Positions 6,671-12,521 of a stretch of DNA of 12,521 nucleotides are shown piece after piece (positions within the stretch are counted from its first letter, which is position 1; each line of letters opens with the position of its first letter). The position numbers and the translations under genes are program-made. The notes under the pieces were generated by a model. It saw only the letters and a program-made list of their open reading frames with translations, had not been told where the DNA came from and ran no database searches. The DNA is from JACDAN01 sp035265935 (GTDB taxonomy: Bacteria > Actinomycetota > Thermoleophilia > Gaiellales > Gaiellaceae). The stretch covers positions 1-12,521 of the forward strand of contig DATFOC010000028.1 of NCBI GenBank assembly GCA_035265935.1, written 5' to 3'.

Positions 6671-7443
6671 CCGCCGCCGGCGGCCTCGGCCCGGCGCAGC
6701 CCACGCGTCGCCCAGACCGAGAAGAGCGCGATCAATCCAAAGGCCGCGCCGAACGCGCCGACGATGTGCGCCGGCTGGCCGGCGATCAGGCTCCGGCCGG
6801 CCGCGAGCATCAGCGTCACCGGGTTCAGGTGCGCGATCGTCTGCAGCCAGCCCGCCAGGAGCTCGACCGGCACGAAGACCGGCGCGAAGAACAGCGAGAG
6901 GAAGACCGGCAGCTGCATGAGTGGGGCCGCCTGCAGCGTCCGGAAGCGCATCGCCACGCCGGCCGACCACAACAGCCCGATCATGTTGACGAGGACGGCG
7001 AGCGTGTAGAGCGCGAAGACGTCGACGCCGTTGCCGCCCACCTCCATTCCCGCGAGCATTGCGACGGAGGTCAGGACGAGCGCGGTCACCGCCCAGCGTC
7101 CGATCGCGCCGATCCCGTAGCCGAGCAGGATCCCACGCCGGTCGGGCGCAGCCACCATCAGGCGCCGTGCGAAGCCGGTCTCGAAGTCGCGGACGATGCC
7201 GAAGCCGGTGAAAACTCCTGCGAATGCAGCAGATTGCAAGAGGACGAAGACGAACTGGAACGCCGTATATCCGACGGGGAACTGAAAGCCCGGGACGTCG
7301 TTCACGCGTGAGAGCCCTCCCGCGAAGGCGACGAAGAAGAACATCGGGAAGGCAATGCCCGGGATCAGCAGCGAGGGGGTCGTGAAGTTGTTGTGCAGCA
7401 TCCTCCACCCGACCGCGAGCGCCACGCTGACGACGCTCCTCAT
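6667..7443 (-). CDS. ABC-2 type transporter permease (second permease of the operon)
   Basis: 258 aa, ATG at 7443-7441. It overlaps the stop of the preceding permease gene by 4 nt (ATGA), which decides the start even though the frame stays open further upstream. It has about six hydrophobic segments and the ABC-2/DrrB-style central region, with FETGFARRLMVAAPDRR matching the cytoplasmic loop and amphipathic stretch seen before the conserved membrane core. AHLNPVTLMLAAGRSLI near the C-terminus matches the family's NP-x-T/S...R signature. It would form a heterodimeric export channel with the other permease, driven by the upstream ATPase. Cargo cannot be predicted. The C-terminus (RRAEAAGGG) ends at a TAG that overlaps the Rieske oxygenase stop on the other strand. 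Confidence 0.88.
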   Translation of the reverse strand: MRSVVSVALAVGWRMLHNNFTTPSLLIPGIAFPMFFFVAFAGGLSRVNDVPGFQFPVGYTAFQFVFVLLQSAAFAGVFTGFGIVRDFETGFARRLMVAAPDRRGILLGYGIGAIGRWAVTALVLTSVAMLAGMEVGGNGVDVFALYTLAVLVNMIGLLWSAGVAMRFRTLQAAPLMQLPVFLSLFFAPVFVPVELLAGWLQTIAHLNPVTLMLAAGRSLIAGQPAHIVGAFGAAFGLIALFSVWATRGLRRAEAAGGG

Positions 7444-8213
7444 GTCCGCGCCAGCCTCGTCCGCAGTGAGAGCGAGGAGAGCGTGAGGCCGACGATCGAA
7501 AGGCCGATCGCGATGGCGAAGCCAAGCGCCAGTGCCTCCTCGTTCCAGCCCTGAATCACGAGGCTCCGGATCGCCTCGATCAGGTAGGAGACGGGGTTCG
7601 CCGACGCCGCGACCTGGAACCAGTCCGTCTCGATCAGGTTCCGCGGCAGGTTCATCGACGAGATGAACAGGAACACGAAGAAGACGGGGAAGAGGCTGTG
7701 CACGGCCTCGGTCGAGCCGGTGCGCAGTGCGGCGAGCGCGCCGAACGACCCGAACGCAGTGACGATCAGGACGGCGAGCACGAGGAGCACGACCGTACCG
7801 AGGACGCCTGCCTCGATGCGCACGCCGATCGCCAGACCGACGGCGAGGTACCAGATTGCTTGCACGAAACCCATCACGATCACCCCGCCCAGGTGGCCGA
7901 CGAGCAGGGCGGTGCTCTGCATCGGCGTCAAAGCGAGCCTGTTCAGGAACCCGGTTTGGATGTCGCGCGCCAGGTCGACTCCGGCGTTCACGGTCGAGAA
8001 GAGCGCGCCCTGGATGAACGGGAAGGCGAGGAAGAACGCGACGAACGAGTCGGTTGGGAAGCCCGGCAGGCTCGTCGCCGCCTGGAGGCCGCCGGAGTTC
8101 ACCGCCATGAGCGCGAGCGGGAAGATGAGCGGCGTGATCCAGTTGGCAGGCTGGCGCAGCGTCCGGATCACCGACCGGCGCGCCAGATGGAGGATCTGAG
8201 AGCCGAGGCTCAA
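7440..8213 (-). CDS. ABC-2 type transporter permease (first permease of the operon)
   Basis: 257 aa from TTG at 8213-8211, which overlaps the ATPase stop as TTGA. It has an N-terminal cytoplasmic helix (LGSQILHLARRSVIRTLRQP), as in DrrB-type exporters, then about six membrane segments. The loop DIQTGFLNRLALTPM is the counterpart of the one in the partner permease, and ASANPVSYLIEAIRSLVIQGW is the family signature near the C-terminus. The two permeases are clearly related and probably descend from a tandem duplication. Together with the ATPase they form a DrrABC-like exporter. Such exporters move drugs, lipids or glycolipids, but nothing in the sequence fixes the substrate. The rare TTG start and the 4-nt overlap suggest translation by coupling to the ATPase gene. 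Confidence 0.88.
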   Translation of the reverse strand: MSLGSQILHLARRSVIRTLRQPANWITPLIFPLALMAVNSGGLQAATSLPGFPTDSFVAFFLAFPFIQGALFSTVNAGVDLARDIQTGFLNRLALTPMQSTALLVGHLGGVIVMGFVQAIWYLAVGLAIGVRIEAGVLGTVVLLVLAVLIVTAFGSFGALAALRTGSTEAVHSLFPVFFVFLFISSMNLPRNLIETDWFQVAASANPVSYLIEAIRSLVIQGWNEEALALGFAIAIGLSIVGLTLSSLSLRTRLART

Positions 8214-9181
8214 GCGGGAGCCGGCTCAGGCTCGGAGGGTTCCTCCTCGCCTTCGAGCGAGCGGCCGGTCTTCGCAAGGAACACGTCGTCGAGCGTCGGT
8301 GCGTGCAGGTGCAGCGCTGCGACGGTCACGTCCGCCGAGTCGAGCGCGCGCACGACGTCGGCGAGCCCGCCCTTGCCGTCCAGGCGAACGGCCACGCCGG
8401 CAGTGGACGGCTGTAGCTCGCCGAAGCGCCCGAAGATCGCCTCCAGCTTGGCCGGCTCGGTTTCCTCGGTCGGGACCGCCTCGACGGTCGGCCGCCCGAT
8501 CTCCGCCTTCAGCGCGGCCGGGGTCCCCTCCGCGACGATCCGCCCGTGGTCGATGATCCCGACCCGGTCGGCGAGCACGTCGGCCTCCTCGAGGTACTGC
8601 GTCGTCAGGAAGACCGTGACGCCCTCGTCCCGCTTCAGCCGCACGACCTCGTCCCAGAGGGCGCTTCGGCTCTGGGGGTCGAGCCCGGTGGTCGGCTCGT
8701 CCAGGAACAGGATCCGCGGGCGGTGCGCCAGCGCGAGCGCGAGGTCGAGGCGTCGCTTCATCCCGCCCGAGTAGCCGCCGATCTTTCGATCCGCGGCCAG
8801 TCGCAGGCCGACACGCTCGAGGAGCTCGTCAGTGCGCCGATCGCGCTCGGCCCGCGGGATTCCGTGGAGCGCAAGTTGGAGCTTGAGGTGCTCGCGACCC
8901 GTGAGGAGCGGGTCGAGCGCTGCCTCCTGGAGCGCGGCGCCGATCGTCCTCCGCACGGCCGGCCCCTCCGCCACGATGTCGTGCCCGCCGACCTTTGCTG
9001 TTCCCGCCGTCGGAGGAAGAAGCGTCGTGAGCATGTGCACGGTGGTCGACTTGCCGGCGCCGTTGGGGCCGAGGAAGCCGTAGATCTCGCCCGGCGCGAC
9101 GTCGAGGTCGATTCCTGCAACCGCATGAATTCCGCCCTTGAACTCGCGAACCAGGCCGCGAACTTCGATCGCCTGTTCCAC
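8210..9181 (-). CDS. ABC exporter ATP-binding protein, DrrA-like
   Basis: 323 aa from GTG at 9181-9179. The motifs are in order: Walker A GPNGAGKST (38-46), Q-loop Q85, signature YSGGMKRR (137-144), Walker B ILFLDEP (157-163) and D-loop TGLDPQ. At the switch position the usual His is Gln (Q195 in FLTTQYLEEAD), a trait I recall from DrrA-type ATPases. The C-terminal extension of about 90 residues ends with PTLDDVFLAKTGRSLE, the hallmark of the daunorubicin-resistance ATPase group, followed by an acidic Glu/Pro tail. It would power the two permeases encoded downstream. First gene of the operon, it is transcribed divergently from the glycosidase gene across 79 nt. A -10-like TAGTGT ends exactly 6 nt before the GTG, fitting leaderless transcription; there is no Shine-Dalgarno site. 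Confidence 0.92.
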   Translation of the reverse strand: MEQAIEVRGLVREFKGGIHAVAGIDLDVAPGEIYGFLGPNGAGKSTTVHMLTTLLPPTAGTAKVGGHDIVAEGPAVRRTIGAALQEAALDPLLTGREHLKLQLALHGIPRAERDRRTDELLERVGLRLAADRKIGGYSGGMKRRLDLALALAHRPRILFLDEPTTGLDPQSRSALWDEVVRLKRDEGVTVFLTTQYLEEADVLADRVGIIDHGRIVAEGTPAALKAEIGRPTVEAVPTEETEPAKLEAIFGRFGELQPSTAGVAVRLDGKGGLADVVRALDSADVTVAALHLHAPTLDDVFLAKTGRSLEGEEEPSEPEPAPA

Positions 9182-9187
9182 CCCCGC

Positions 9188-9214
9188 ACACTACCGGTGT
9201 ACGAATGCTGTAAA
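9188..9214 (-). promoter_or_regulatory. Candidate promoter of the ABC exporter operon
   Basis: On the minus strand, TTTACA (9214-9209) as a -35 candidate is separated by 15 nt from TAGTGT (9193-9188). A 6-nt GCGGGG then leads straight to the GTG start at 9181. Transcription would begin at or next to the start codon. The 15-nt spacer is short of the ideal 17. The -10 hexamer overlaps a short inverted repeat, ACAC-N5-GTGT (9188-9200), that could hold a regulator, though this is weak. Confidence 0.42.
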
Positions 9215-9221
9215 GGCGGCC

Positions 9222-9248
9222 TTGACGTTTCCCGGTCTTCGATAGCCT
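9222..9248 (+). promoter_or_regulatory. Candidate promoter of the phosphodiester glycosidase gene
   Basis: TTGACG (9222-9227) is close to the -35 consensus. TAGCCT (9243-9248) fits TAnnnT after a 15-nt spacer and lies 12 nt before ATG 9261. A short GGGG at 9254-9257 is the only Shine-Dalgarno-like sequence. The 79-nt divergent gap 9182-9260 must hold promoters for both directions, which supports the reading, but the spacer is not ideal. Confidence 0.38.
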
Positions 9249-9260
9249 CAGCCGGGGTCA

Positions 9261-10994
9261 ATGCTGAGGAAGGCGATTCTTTTCGGCCTGCTCGCAGGCA
9301 TTTTTGCTTCTCCGGCGGCGGGGGCGCAGCAGCTGCTGATGCCCGGCGTCACGTACGAGAAGCGGCTCCAGTTCACCCGGTTCGGCCCACAGACGATGCA
9401 CATCCTCACGGCGCCGAAGCCCGTGGGTGGCCTGTACGGGCTCAAGCCCGTGCTCTCGAACGGCGCGGCGATCGGCCGCGAGCGAGTGACCTCGATGCAG
9501 CGGCGCGCCGAGGCGAGCGCCACGGTCGCAGGCGTGAACGGGGACCTCTTCACCTGGGCCGACGGCATCCCCTCGAGCGGGCTGATCCAGGACGGCGTTC
9601 TGCGCACGACGCCGCACCCGAAGCGCTCCATGCTCGGCGTGGACGTCGCAGGCAATCTCCGCGTCGATCGGATCTCGATGCTCGGCACGTGGCAGGGCTC
9701 CGGCCCGCGACGGCCGATCCAGCTCGTCAACCGTCCGCCCGGGCCGAACGGAACGGCTCTCTACACGCCCTCCTACGGCGGGACGACGCCGACCGGCAAC
9801 GGCGTGTTCGAGGCCGTGCTCTCGCCGTTCCCGTCCGCCACGCCGAACGCCGACCTGGTCGGCTTCGTCTCGGAGAACAGGCGCGGCGGGACGCCCATCC
9901 CGCCCGGCGGCGCCGTGCTGGCGGCGCGAGGAACGCAGGCTCAGCGCATGGCCGTCGAGGCGGTGACCGCGGACACCGTCAGCGTCCGCCTCGTCCTGCG
10001 GCCGGAGTGGCGCGACGTGCCCGAAGCGCTCGGCGGCGGCCCCGAGCTCATCCGCCAGGGACGTCCGATCTTCCGGCCCGCCGAGGACTTCGGCACCTAC
10101 CACCTCAACCGGCGCCACCCGAGGACGGCCGTGGGGCAGCGCTCGGACGGGCGGATCCTGATGCTCGTGGTCGACGGACGCCGGCCTGGCTACTCCTCCG
10201 GAATGACGAACTTCGAGCTGGCGCAGACGATGGCACGGCTCGGCGTCGTCACGGCCTCCGCGCTCGACGCCGGCGGCTCGTCGACGATGGCGTTCGGCGG
10301 ACAGCTACTCAGTCGTCCCTCCGACACAGGCGGTGAGCGGCTCGTCTCGGAGGCGCTCCTCGTCATGTACTACGGCGTGTACGCGCCCGCGACGGAGCCG
10401 TCGTTTTCGCCGAACGGCGACGGCGCCGGTGAACGGCAGCGGCTCGAGTACAAGATCGTGAAGCCGTCGACGGTCACGGCGACCCTCGCCGGGCCCGACG
10501 GTGTCGCCCGCACGATCGACTCGGGTGAGCGCAAGCCCGGCCTCTACAAGTTCGCGTTCGCTGGCGGCACCCGGTCGAACCGGGCCGGCGCCGCCGAGCG
10601 CGAAGGGCGCTACCGCTGGTCGATCACTGCCGTGGACGCCGAGGGGCGCCGCTCGACCGCCGAGCGCTCCTTCAGCCTCAACAACACGCTCGGGTTCATC
10701 TCCGTCCAGCCGTCCCGCATGACCGTTGGCCGGAAGCGCGGCGGCCGGCTCCTGATCGGCTTCACGCTCACCCGTCCCGCGCGGGTCAGCGTCACCATCA
10801 CGTCGAAGACGGGTCAGCTGCTCCGGGTCGTACGGAACTTCAACGCTCGGGCCGGCAAGACCGCCCTCCTCTGGAACGGCAAGTACCCGAACGGCAAGCC
10901 GGTCTATCCAGGCACCTACGCGGCTCGCGTAGTGGCGACCAACTCGGTCGGCCGCGCCGAGCTCGCGCGCTCGTTCCGAGTGAGACGCCGCTAG
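9261..10994 (+). CDS. Secreted phosphodiester glycosidase (NAGPA-like) with Ig-like C-terminal domains
   Basis: 577 aa. A Sec signal peptide covers about 1-22 (KR-poor start, hydrophobic AILFGLLAGIFA, then PAAGA-QQ). Residues about 45-370 are a phosphodiester glycosidase domain (the family of the mannose-6-phosphate uncovering enzyme). Visible blocks are GVNGDLFTWADGIPSSG (91-107), EALGGGPELI (255-264), VVDGRRPGYSSGMTNFELA (303-321) and ASALDAGGSSTM (332-343), where the family usually has DGGGSST. FSPNGDG at 382-388 opens an Ig-like region of two modules (about 380-476 and 478-577). The second ends with the FlgD-like LLWNGKYPNGKPVYPGTY. No LPXTG or membrane anchor is visible, so it is probably free or held non-covalently in the wall. 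The family removes sugar-1-phosphate diester caps; the substrate here is unknown, but wall or exopolysaccharide is plausible. Confidence 0.88.
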   Translation: MLRKAILFGLLAGIFASPAAGAQQLLMPGVTYEKRLQFTRFGPQTMHILTAPKPVGGLYGLKPVLSNGAAIGRERVTSMQRRAEASATVAGVNGDLFTWADGIPSSGLIQDGVLRTTPHPKRSMLGVDVAGNLRVDRISMLGTWQGSGPRRPIQLVNRPPGPNGTALYTPSYGGTTPTGNGVFEAVLSPFPSATPNADLVGFVSENRRGGTPIPPGGAVLAARGTQAQRMAVEAVTADTVSVRLVLRPEWRDVPEALGGGPELIRQGRPIFRPAEDFGTYHLNRRHPRTAVGQRSDGRILMLVVDGRRPGYSSGMTNFELAQTMARLGVVTASALDAGGSSTMAFGGQLLSRPSDTGGERLVSEALLVMYYGVYAPATEPSFSPNGDGAGERQRLEYKIVKPSTVTATLAGPDGVARTIDSGERKPGLYKFAFAGGTRSNRAGAAEREGRYRWSITAVDAEGRRSTAERSFSLNNTLGFISVQPSRMTVGRKRGGRLLIGFTLTRPARVSVTITSKTGQLLRVVRNFNARAGKTALLWNGKYPNGKPVYPGTYAARVVATNSVGRAELARSFRVRRR

Positions 10995-11000
10995 CCTCCG

Positions 11001-11006
11001 TACACT
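11001..11006 (+). promoter_or_regulatory. Candidate -10 element for leaderless dedA transcript
   Basis: TACACT ends 6 nt before GTG 11013, the exact geometry expected if transcription starts on the start codon. It lies in the 18-nt gap after the glycosidase gene. No good -35 is seen 16-18 nt upstream, and there is no Shine-Dalgarno site for the GTG. It may add to read-through from the upstream gene. Confidence 0.35.
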
Positions 11007-11012
11007 CGGCCG

Positions 11013-11753
11013 GTGCTCGAAGCCTCAATCCTGAGCGCGATCACGGACGCGCTCACCGAGCTGATCGGCGACCACGGGATCTACGCCGTGTTCGTCCTGA
11101 TGTTCGTGGACGCCGTGCTGCCCGCCGCAAGCGAGCTCGTGATGGTCTACGCCGGGGCCGTCGCGGCCGGAGCGTTCGCCGGGCAGAGCGTCGTCCTGTT
11201 CGGCGAGCCAATCGAGTCGGACTTCTGGGCGTACGTCGCAATGGCCTCGGCCGGCGCTCTCGGCTACATCCTCGGCTCGATCGCCGGGTGGACCGTCGGC
11301 TACTACGGCGGGCGGCCATTCGTCGAGCGGCGCGGGCGCTGGTTGCACGTGACGCCGCACACGCTCGAACGGGCCGAGGCGTGGTTCGACCGTTTCGGTG
11401 ACTGGGCGGTCGCGATCGGCCGCGTCACGCCCGTAGTCCGCTCGTTCATCGCGATCCCGGCCGGCGTCTTCCGCATGCCGCTCGGCCGCTACACGCTGCT
11501 GACGATTCCCGGCTCGGTCGTGTGGGCTTTTGGGTTCGCCGGCGCCGGCTGGGCGGCCGGCTCCCAGTGGGAGGACTTCCACCACAGCTTCCGGTACGCG
11601 GAATACGTCGTCGCCGGGGCGATCCTCGTCCTGATCGCGGCCGGAATCTGGCGTCACCGGCGAGGGGCCAGCCCCTCGCCCGGTGATGCTGCCCCAGTCC
11701 GGACGCGCGAGGAGCAAGCAGGGGAAGGACGCAGGGAGGGCACGTATCAATGA
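11013..11753 (+). CDS. DedA-family membrane protein
   Basis: 246 aa, polytopic. Motifs are typical of DedA/SNARE-associated proteins: a re-entrant region with E41 (LPAASELVMVYAG), GALGYILGSIAGWTVGYYGG (81-100), GRVTPVVRSFIAIPAGVFRM (136-155), and IPGSVVWAFGFAGAGWAAG (165-183). E41, R137 and R143 have the spacing of E39, R130 and R136, reported as essential in E. coli YqjA. The second acidic residue of YqjA (D51) has no acidic match here by simple offset. DedA proteins are implicated in lipid or undecaprenyl-phosphate flipping and in membrane-potential homeostasis. The glycosidase upstream and the sugar aminotransferase downstream fit an envelope role. The cytoplasmic tail from about 213 is Arg/Glu/Pro-rich, and its DNA contains two large inverted repeats. 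The GTG start has no Shine-Dalgarno site. The TGA stop lies in the loop of a hairpin. Confidence 0.9.
   Translation: MLEASILSAITDALTELIGDHGIYAVFVLMFVDAVLPAASELVMVYAGAVAAGAFAGQSVVLFGEPIESDFWAYVAMASAGALGYILGSIAGWTVGYYGGRPFVERRGRWLHVTPHTLERAEAWFDRFGDWAVAIGRVTPVVRSFIAIPAGVFRMPLGRYTLLTIPGSVVWAFGFAGAGWAAGSQWEDFHHSFRYAEYVVAGAILVLIAAGIWRHRRGASPSPGDAAPVRTREEQAGEGRREGTYQ
11654..11686. repeat. Long inverted repeat inside the 3' end of dedA
   Basis: The left arm TCACCGGCGAGGGGC (11654-11668) and the right arm GCCCCTCGCCCGGTGA (11671-11686) are complementary over 15 pairs with a single bulged base. Only CA separates them, so the tip would open to a 4-nt loop. It encodes the polar tail of DedA (RHRRGASPSPGD). 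No T-run follows. Confidence 0.85.
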
Positions 11754-11764
11754 GATACGTGCCC
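11738..11764 (+). terminator. Perfect hairpin over the dedA stop codon, probable terminator
   Basis: GGGCACGTATC (11738-11748), loop AATGA (11749-11753), GATACGTGCCC (11754-11764): 11 perfect pairs with the dedA TGA stop (11751-11753) inside the loop. No run of T follows, so it is not a classical intrinsic terminator. It could be the tail-less type proposed for actinobacteria, an mRNA 3'-end stabiliser, or a palindromic protein-binding site upstream of the next gene. The inverted repeat itself is certain; the function is inferred. Confidence 0.6.
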
Positions 11765-11835
11765 GACTGAGGACGCAGCCCTGCGCCGTCTCCGCAGCCG
11801 TTCCGGGCTGTGGCGGGCATTGCCGGGTGAGGGGC

Positions 11836-11841
11836 TAGGAT
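11836..11841 (+). promoter_or_regulatory. Candidate -10 (or Shine-Dalgarno) of the sugar aminotransferase gene
   Basis: TAGGAT matches the strong actinobacterial -10 form and lies 8 nt before GTG 11850, so transcription would start almost at the start codon. The embedded AGGA (11837-11840), 9 nt before the GTG, could instead be a Shine-Dalgarno sequence. No convincing -35 is seen. The rest of the 96-nt gap 11754-11849 holds the right arm of the hairpin and a minor CAGCC/GGCTG stem (11795-11810). Confidence 0.4.
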
Positions 11842-11849
11842 TGACCGCC

Positions 11850-12521
11850 GTGCCGAAGATCCCGCTGGTTGACGTCCAGGCGCAGTACGCGCCGCTGACG
11901 GAGGAGTTGCGGAACCGGTTCGAGGGGGTCCTCGAGTCCGCCCAGTTCATCCGCGGCCCGAACGTGAAGGCCTTCGAGGAGGAGGCCGCTGCCTACCTCG
12001 GGGTCAGGCGCGCCGTCGGAGTCGCGAACGGGACGGACGCGCTCGTGCTGGTTCTCGACGCGATGGGGATCGGGCCCGGCGACGAGGTGATCTGCCCGGC
12101 GTTCACGTTCTACGCCACCGCCGAGTCGATCGCGCGACGTGGTGCGACACCGGTCTTCGCCGACATCGACGCCGCCACCCTGAACCTCGATCCGGAGGAC
12201 GTCTCCAGCCGGATCACCGAGCGGACGAAGGCGATCATTCCCGTCCACCTGTTCGGCCGGCCGGCGCCGATGGCCGAGCTCGCCTCCCTCGGAGTCCCGC
12301 TGATCGAGGACGCTGCCCAGGCTTTTGGGGCCCCCGGCATCGCCCAGACGGGCGTCGTGTCCACGTTTAGCTTCTATCCGACGAAGAACCTCTTCTGCCT
12401 CGGCGACGGAGGGTTGGTGACCGCCAACGACGAAGACCTCGCCGAGAGGATCCGCATGCTCGCCTTCCACGGCTCGCGCGACAAGACCACGTTCGACTTC
12501 GTCGGCTACAACTCGCGCCTC
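11850..12521 (+). CDS. DegT/DnrJ/EryC1-family PLP-dependent sugar aminotransferase (3' partial)
   Basis: Starts at GTG 11850 and runs off the window after 224 of a usual 360-400 codons. The family transfers an amino group from glutamate to a nucleotide-linked ketosugar. Features in order: PLVDVQAQYAPL (5-16); the FIRGPNVKAFEEE start of the fold (33-45); GVANGTDAL (57-65), which holds the phosphate of PLP; CPAFTFYATAESI (82-94); PVHLFG (131-136); LIEDAAQAFGA (151-161), with D154 for the PLP ring; and FSFYPTKNL (173-181), with K179 as the Schiff-base lysine. All expected catalytic residues visible so far are intact. The motif after the lysine reads GDGG rather than the more common GEGG. The substrate is likely a dTDP- or UDP-ketosugar for surface glycan or a glycosylated product, but the deciding C-terminal part is missing. 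Confidence 0.92.
   Translation, partial: MPKIPLVDVQAQYAPLTEELRNRFEGVLESAQFIRGPNVKAFEEEAAAYLGVRRAVGVANGTDALVLVLDAMGIGPGDEVICPAFTFYATAESIARRGATPVFADIDAATLNLDPEDVSSRITERTKAIIPVHLFGRPAPMAELASLGVPLIEDAAQAFGAPGIAQTGVVSTFSFYPTKNLFCLGDGGLVTANDEDLAERIRMLAFHGSRDKTTFDFVGYNSRL

Noticed and set aside
7444..8277. Upstream extension of the second permease to one 536-aa protein
   Set aside because: The extra N-terminal part overlaps the first permease in another frame and looks like shadow coding. The ATG at 7443 with the ATGA overlap gives a normal 258-aa permease.
8546..10336. 596-codon + strand open frame across the ATPase, the divergent gap and the glycosidase
   Set aside because: It crosses a divergent promoter region and two well-supported genes and has no recognisable domain.
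11754..11849. Small RNA or riboswitch in the gap before the aminotransferase gene
   Set aside because: Only the right arm of the dedA hairpin and a weak CAGCC/GGCTG stem are visible. No known riboswitch core or conserved fold can be recognised in 96 nt.
1..12521. Defence system, mobile element, CRISPR or prophage
   Set aside because: All genes have housekeeping, transport or envelope-type families, direct repeats or spacers are absent, no integrase or transposase is seen, and composition is uniform.

Overview
The window is GC-rich, very densely coded bacterial DNA with many GTG starts, ATGA/TTGA gene overlaps and little intergenic space. Gene content points to a menaquinone-using, aerobically respiring high-GC actinobacterium. 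A deep-branching lineage such as Thermoleophilia is my best guess, from the split cytochrome b and from the Ig-like tail style of the secreted protein. That placement is an inference, not a demonstrated result. The DNA looks chromosomal and housekeeping. I see no mobile element, CRISPR array, phage gene, tRNA or rRNA, and no gap above 100 bases without a gene.

Region 1 (1-6670, + strand) is one long, tightly packed run concerned with menaquinol oxidation and menaquinone synthesis. It starts inside a Rieske subunit (qcrA). Next come a b6-type short cytochrome b (qcrB) and a fusion of the cytochrome b C-terminal part with a one-heme cytochrome c (qcrC), the qcrABC layout known from Firmicutes. 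Only 4 nt later comes the menaquinone methyltransferase menG, then a long-chain-type polyprenyl diphosphate synthase. Then come a small FMN-binding split-barrel (PNPOx-like) protein, a fusion of a second such domain to a MenA/UbiA prenyltransferase, and a Rieske-type non-haem iron oxygenase. Together they would make the isoprenoid tail, attach it to the naphthoate ring, methylate the ring, and oxidise the resulting quinol. The two split-barrel domains and the Rieske oxygenase are the parts with no textbook role in this pathway, and are the most interesting point of the window.

Region 2 (9181 down to 6667, - strand) is a three-gene DrrA-like ABC exporter operon (ATPase, permease, permease) whose genes overlap by 4 nt. 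Its last stop codon overlaps that of the Rieske oxygenase in a shared CTAG.

Region 3 (9261-12521, + strand) holds a secreted phosphodiester glycosidase with Ig-like C-terminal domains, a DedA-family membrane protein, and the first 224 codons of a DegT-type sugar aminotransferase running off the window. These suggest cell-envelope or glycan work. Two strong inverted repeats lie at the 3' end of dedA, one with the stop codon in its loop. Several genes here have a -10-like hexamer placed for leaderless or near-leaderless transcription.
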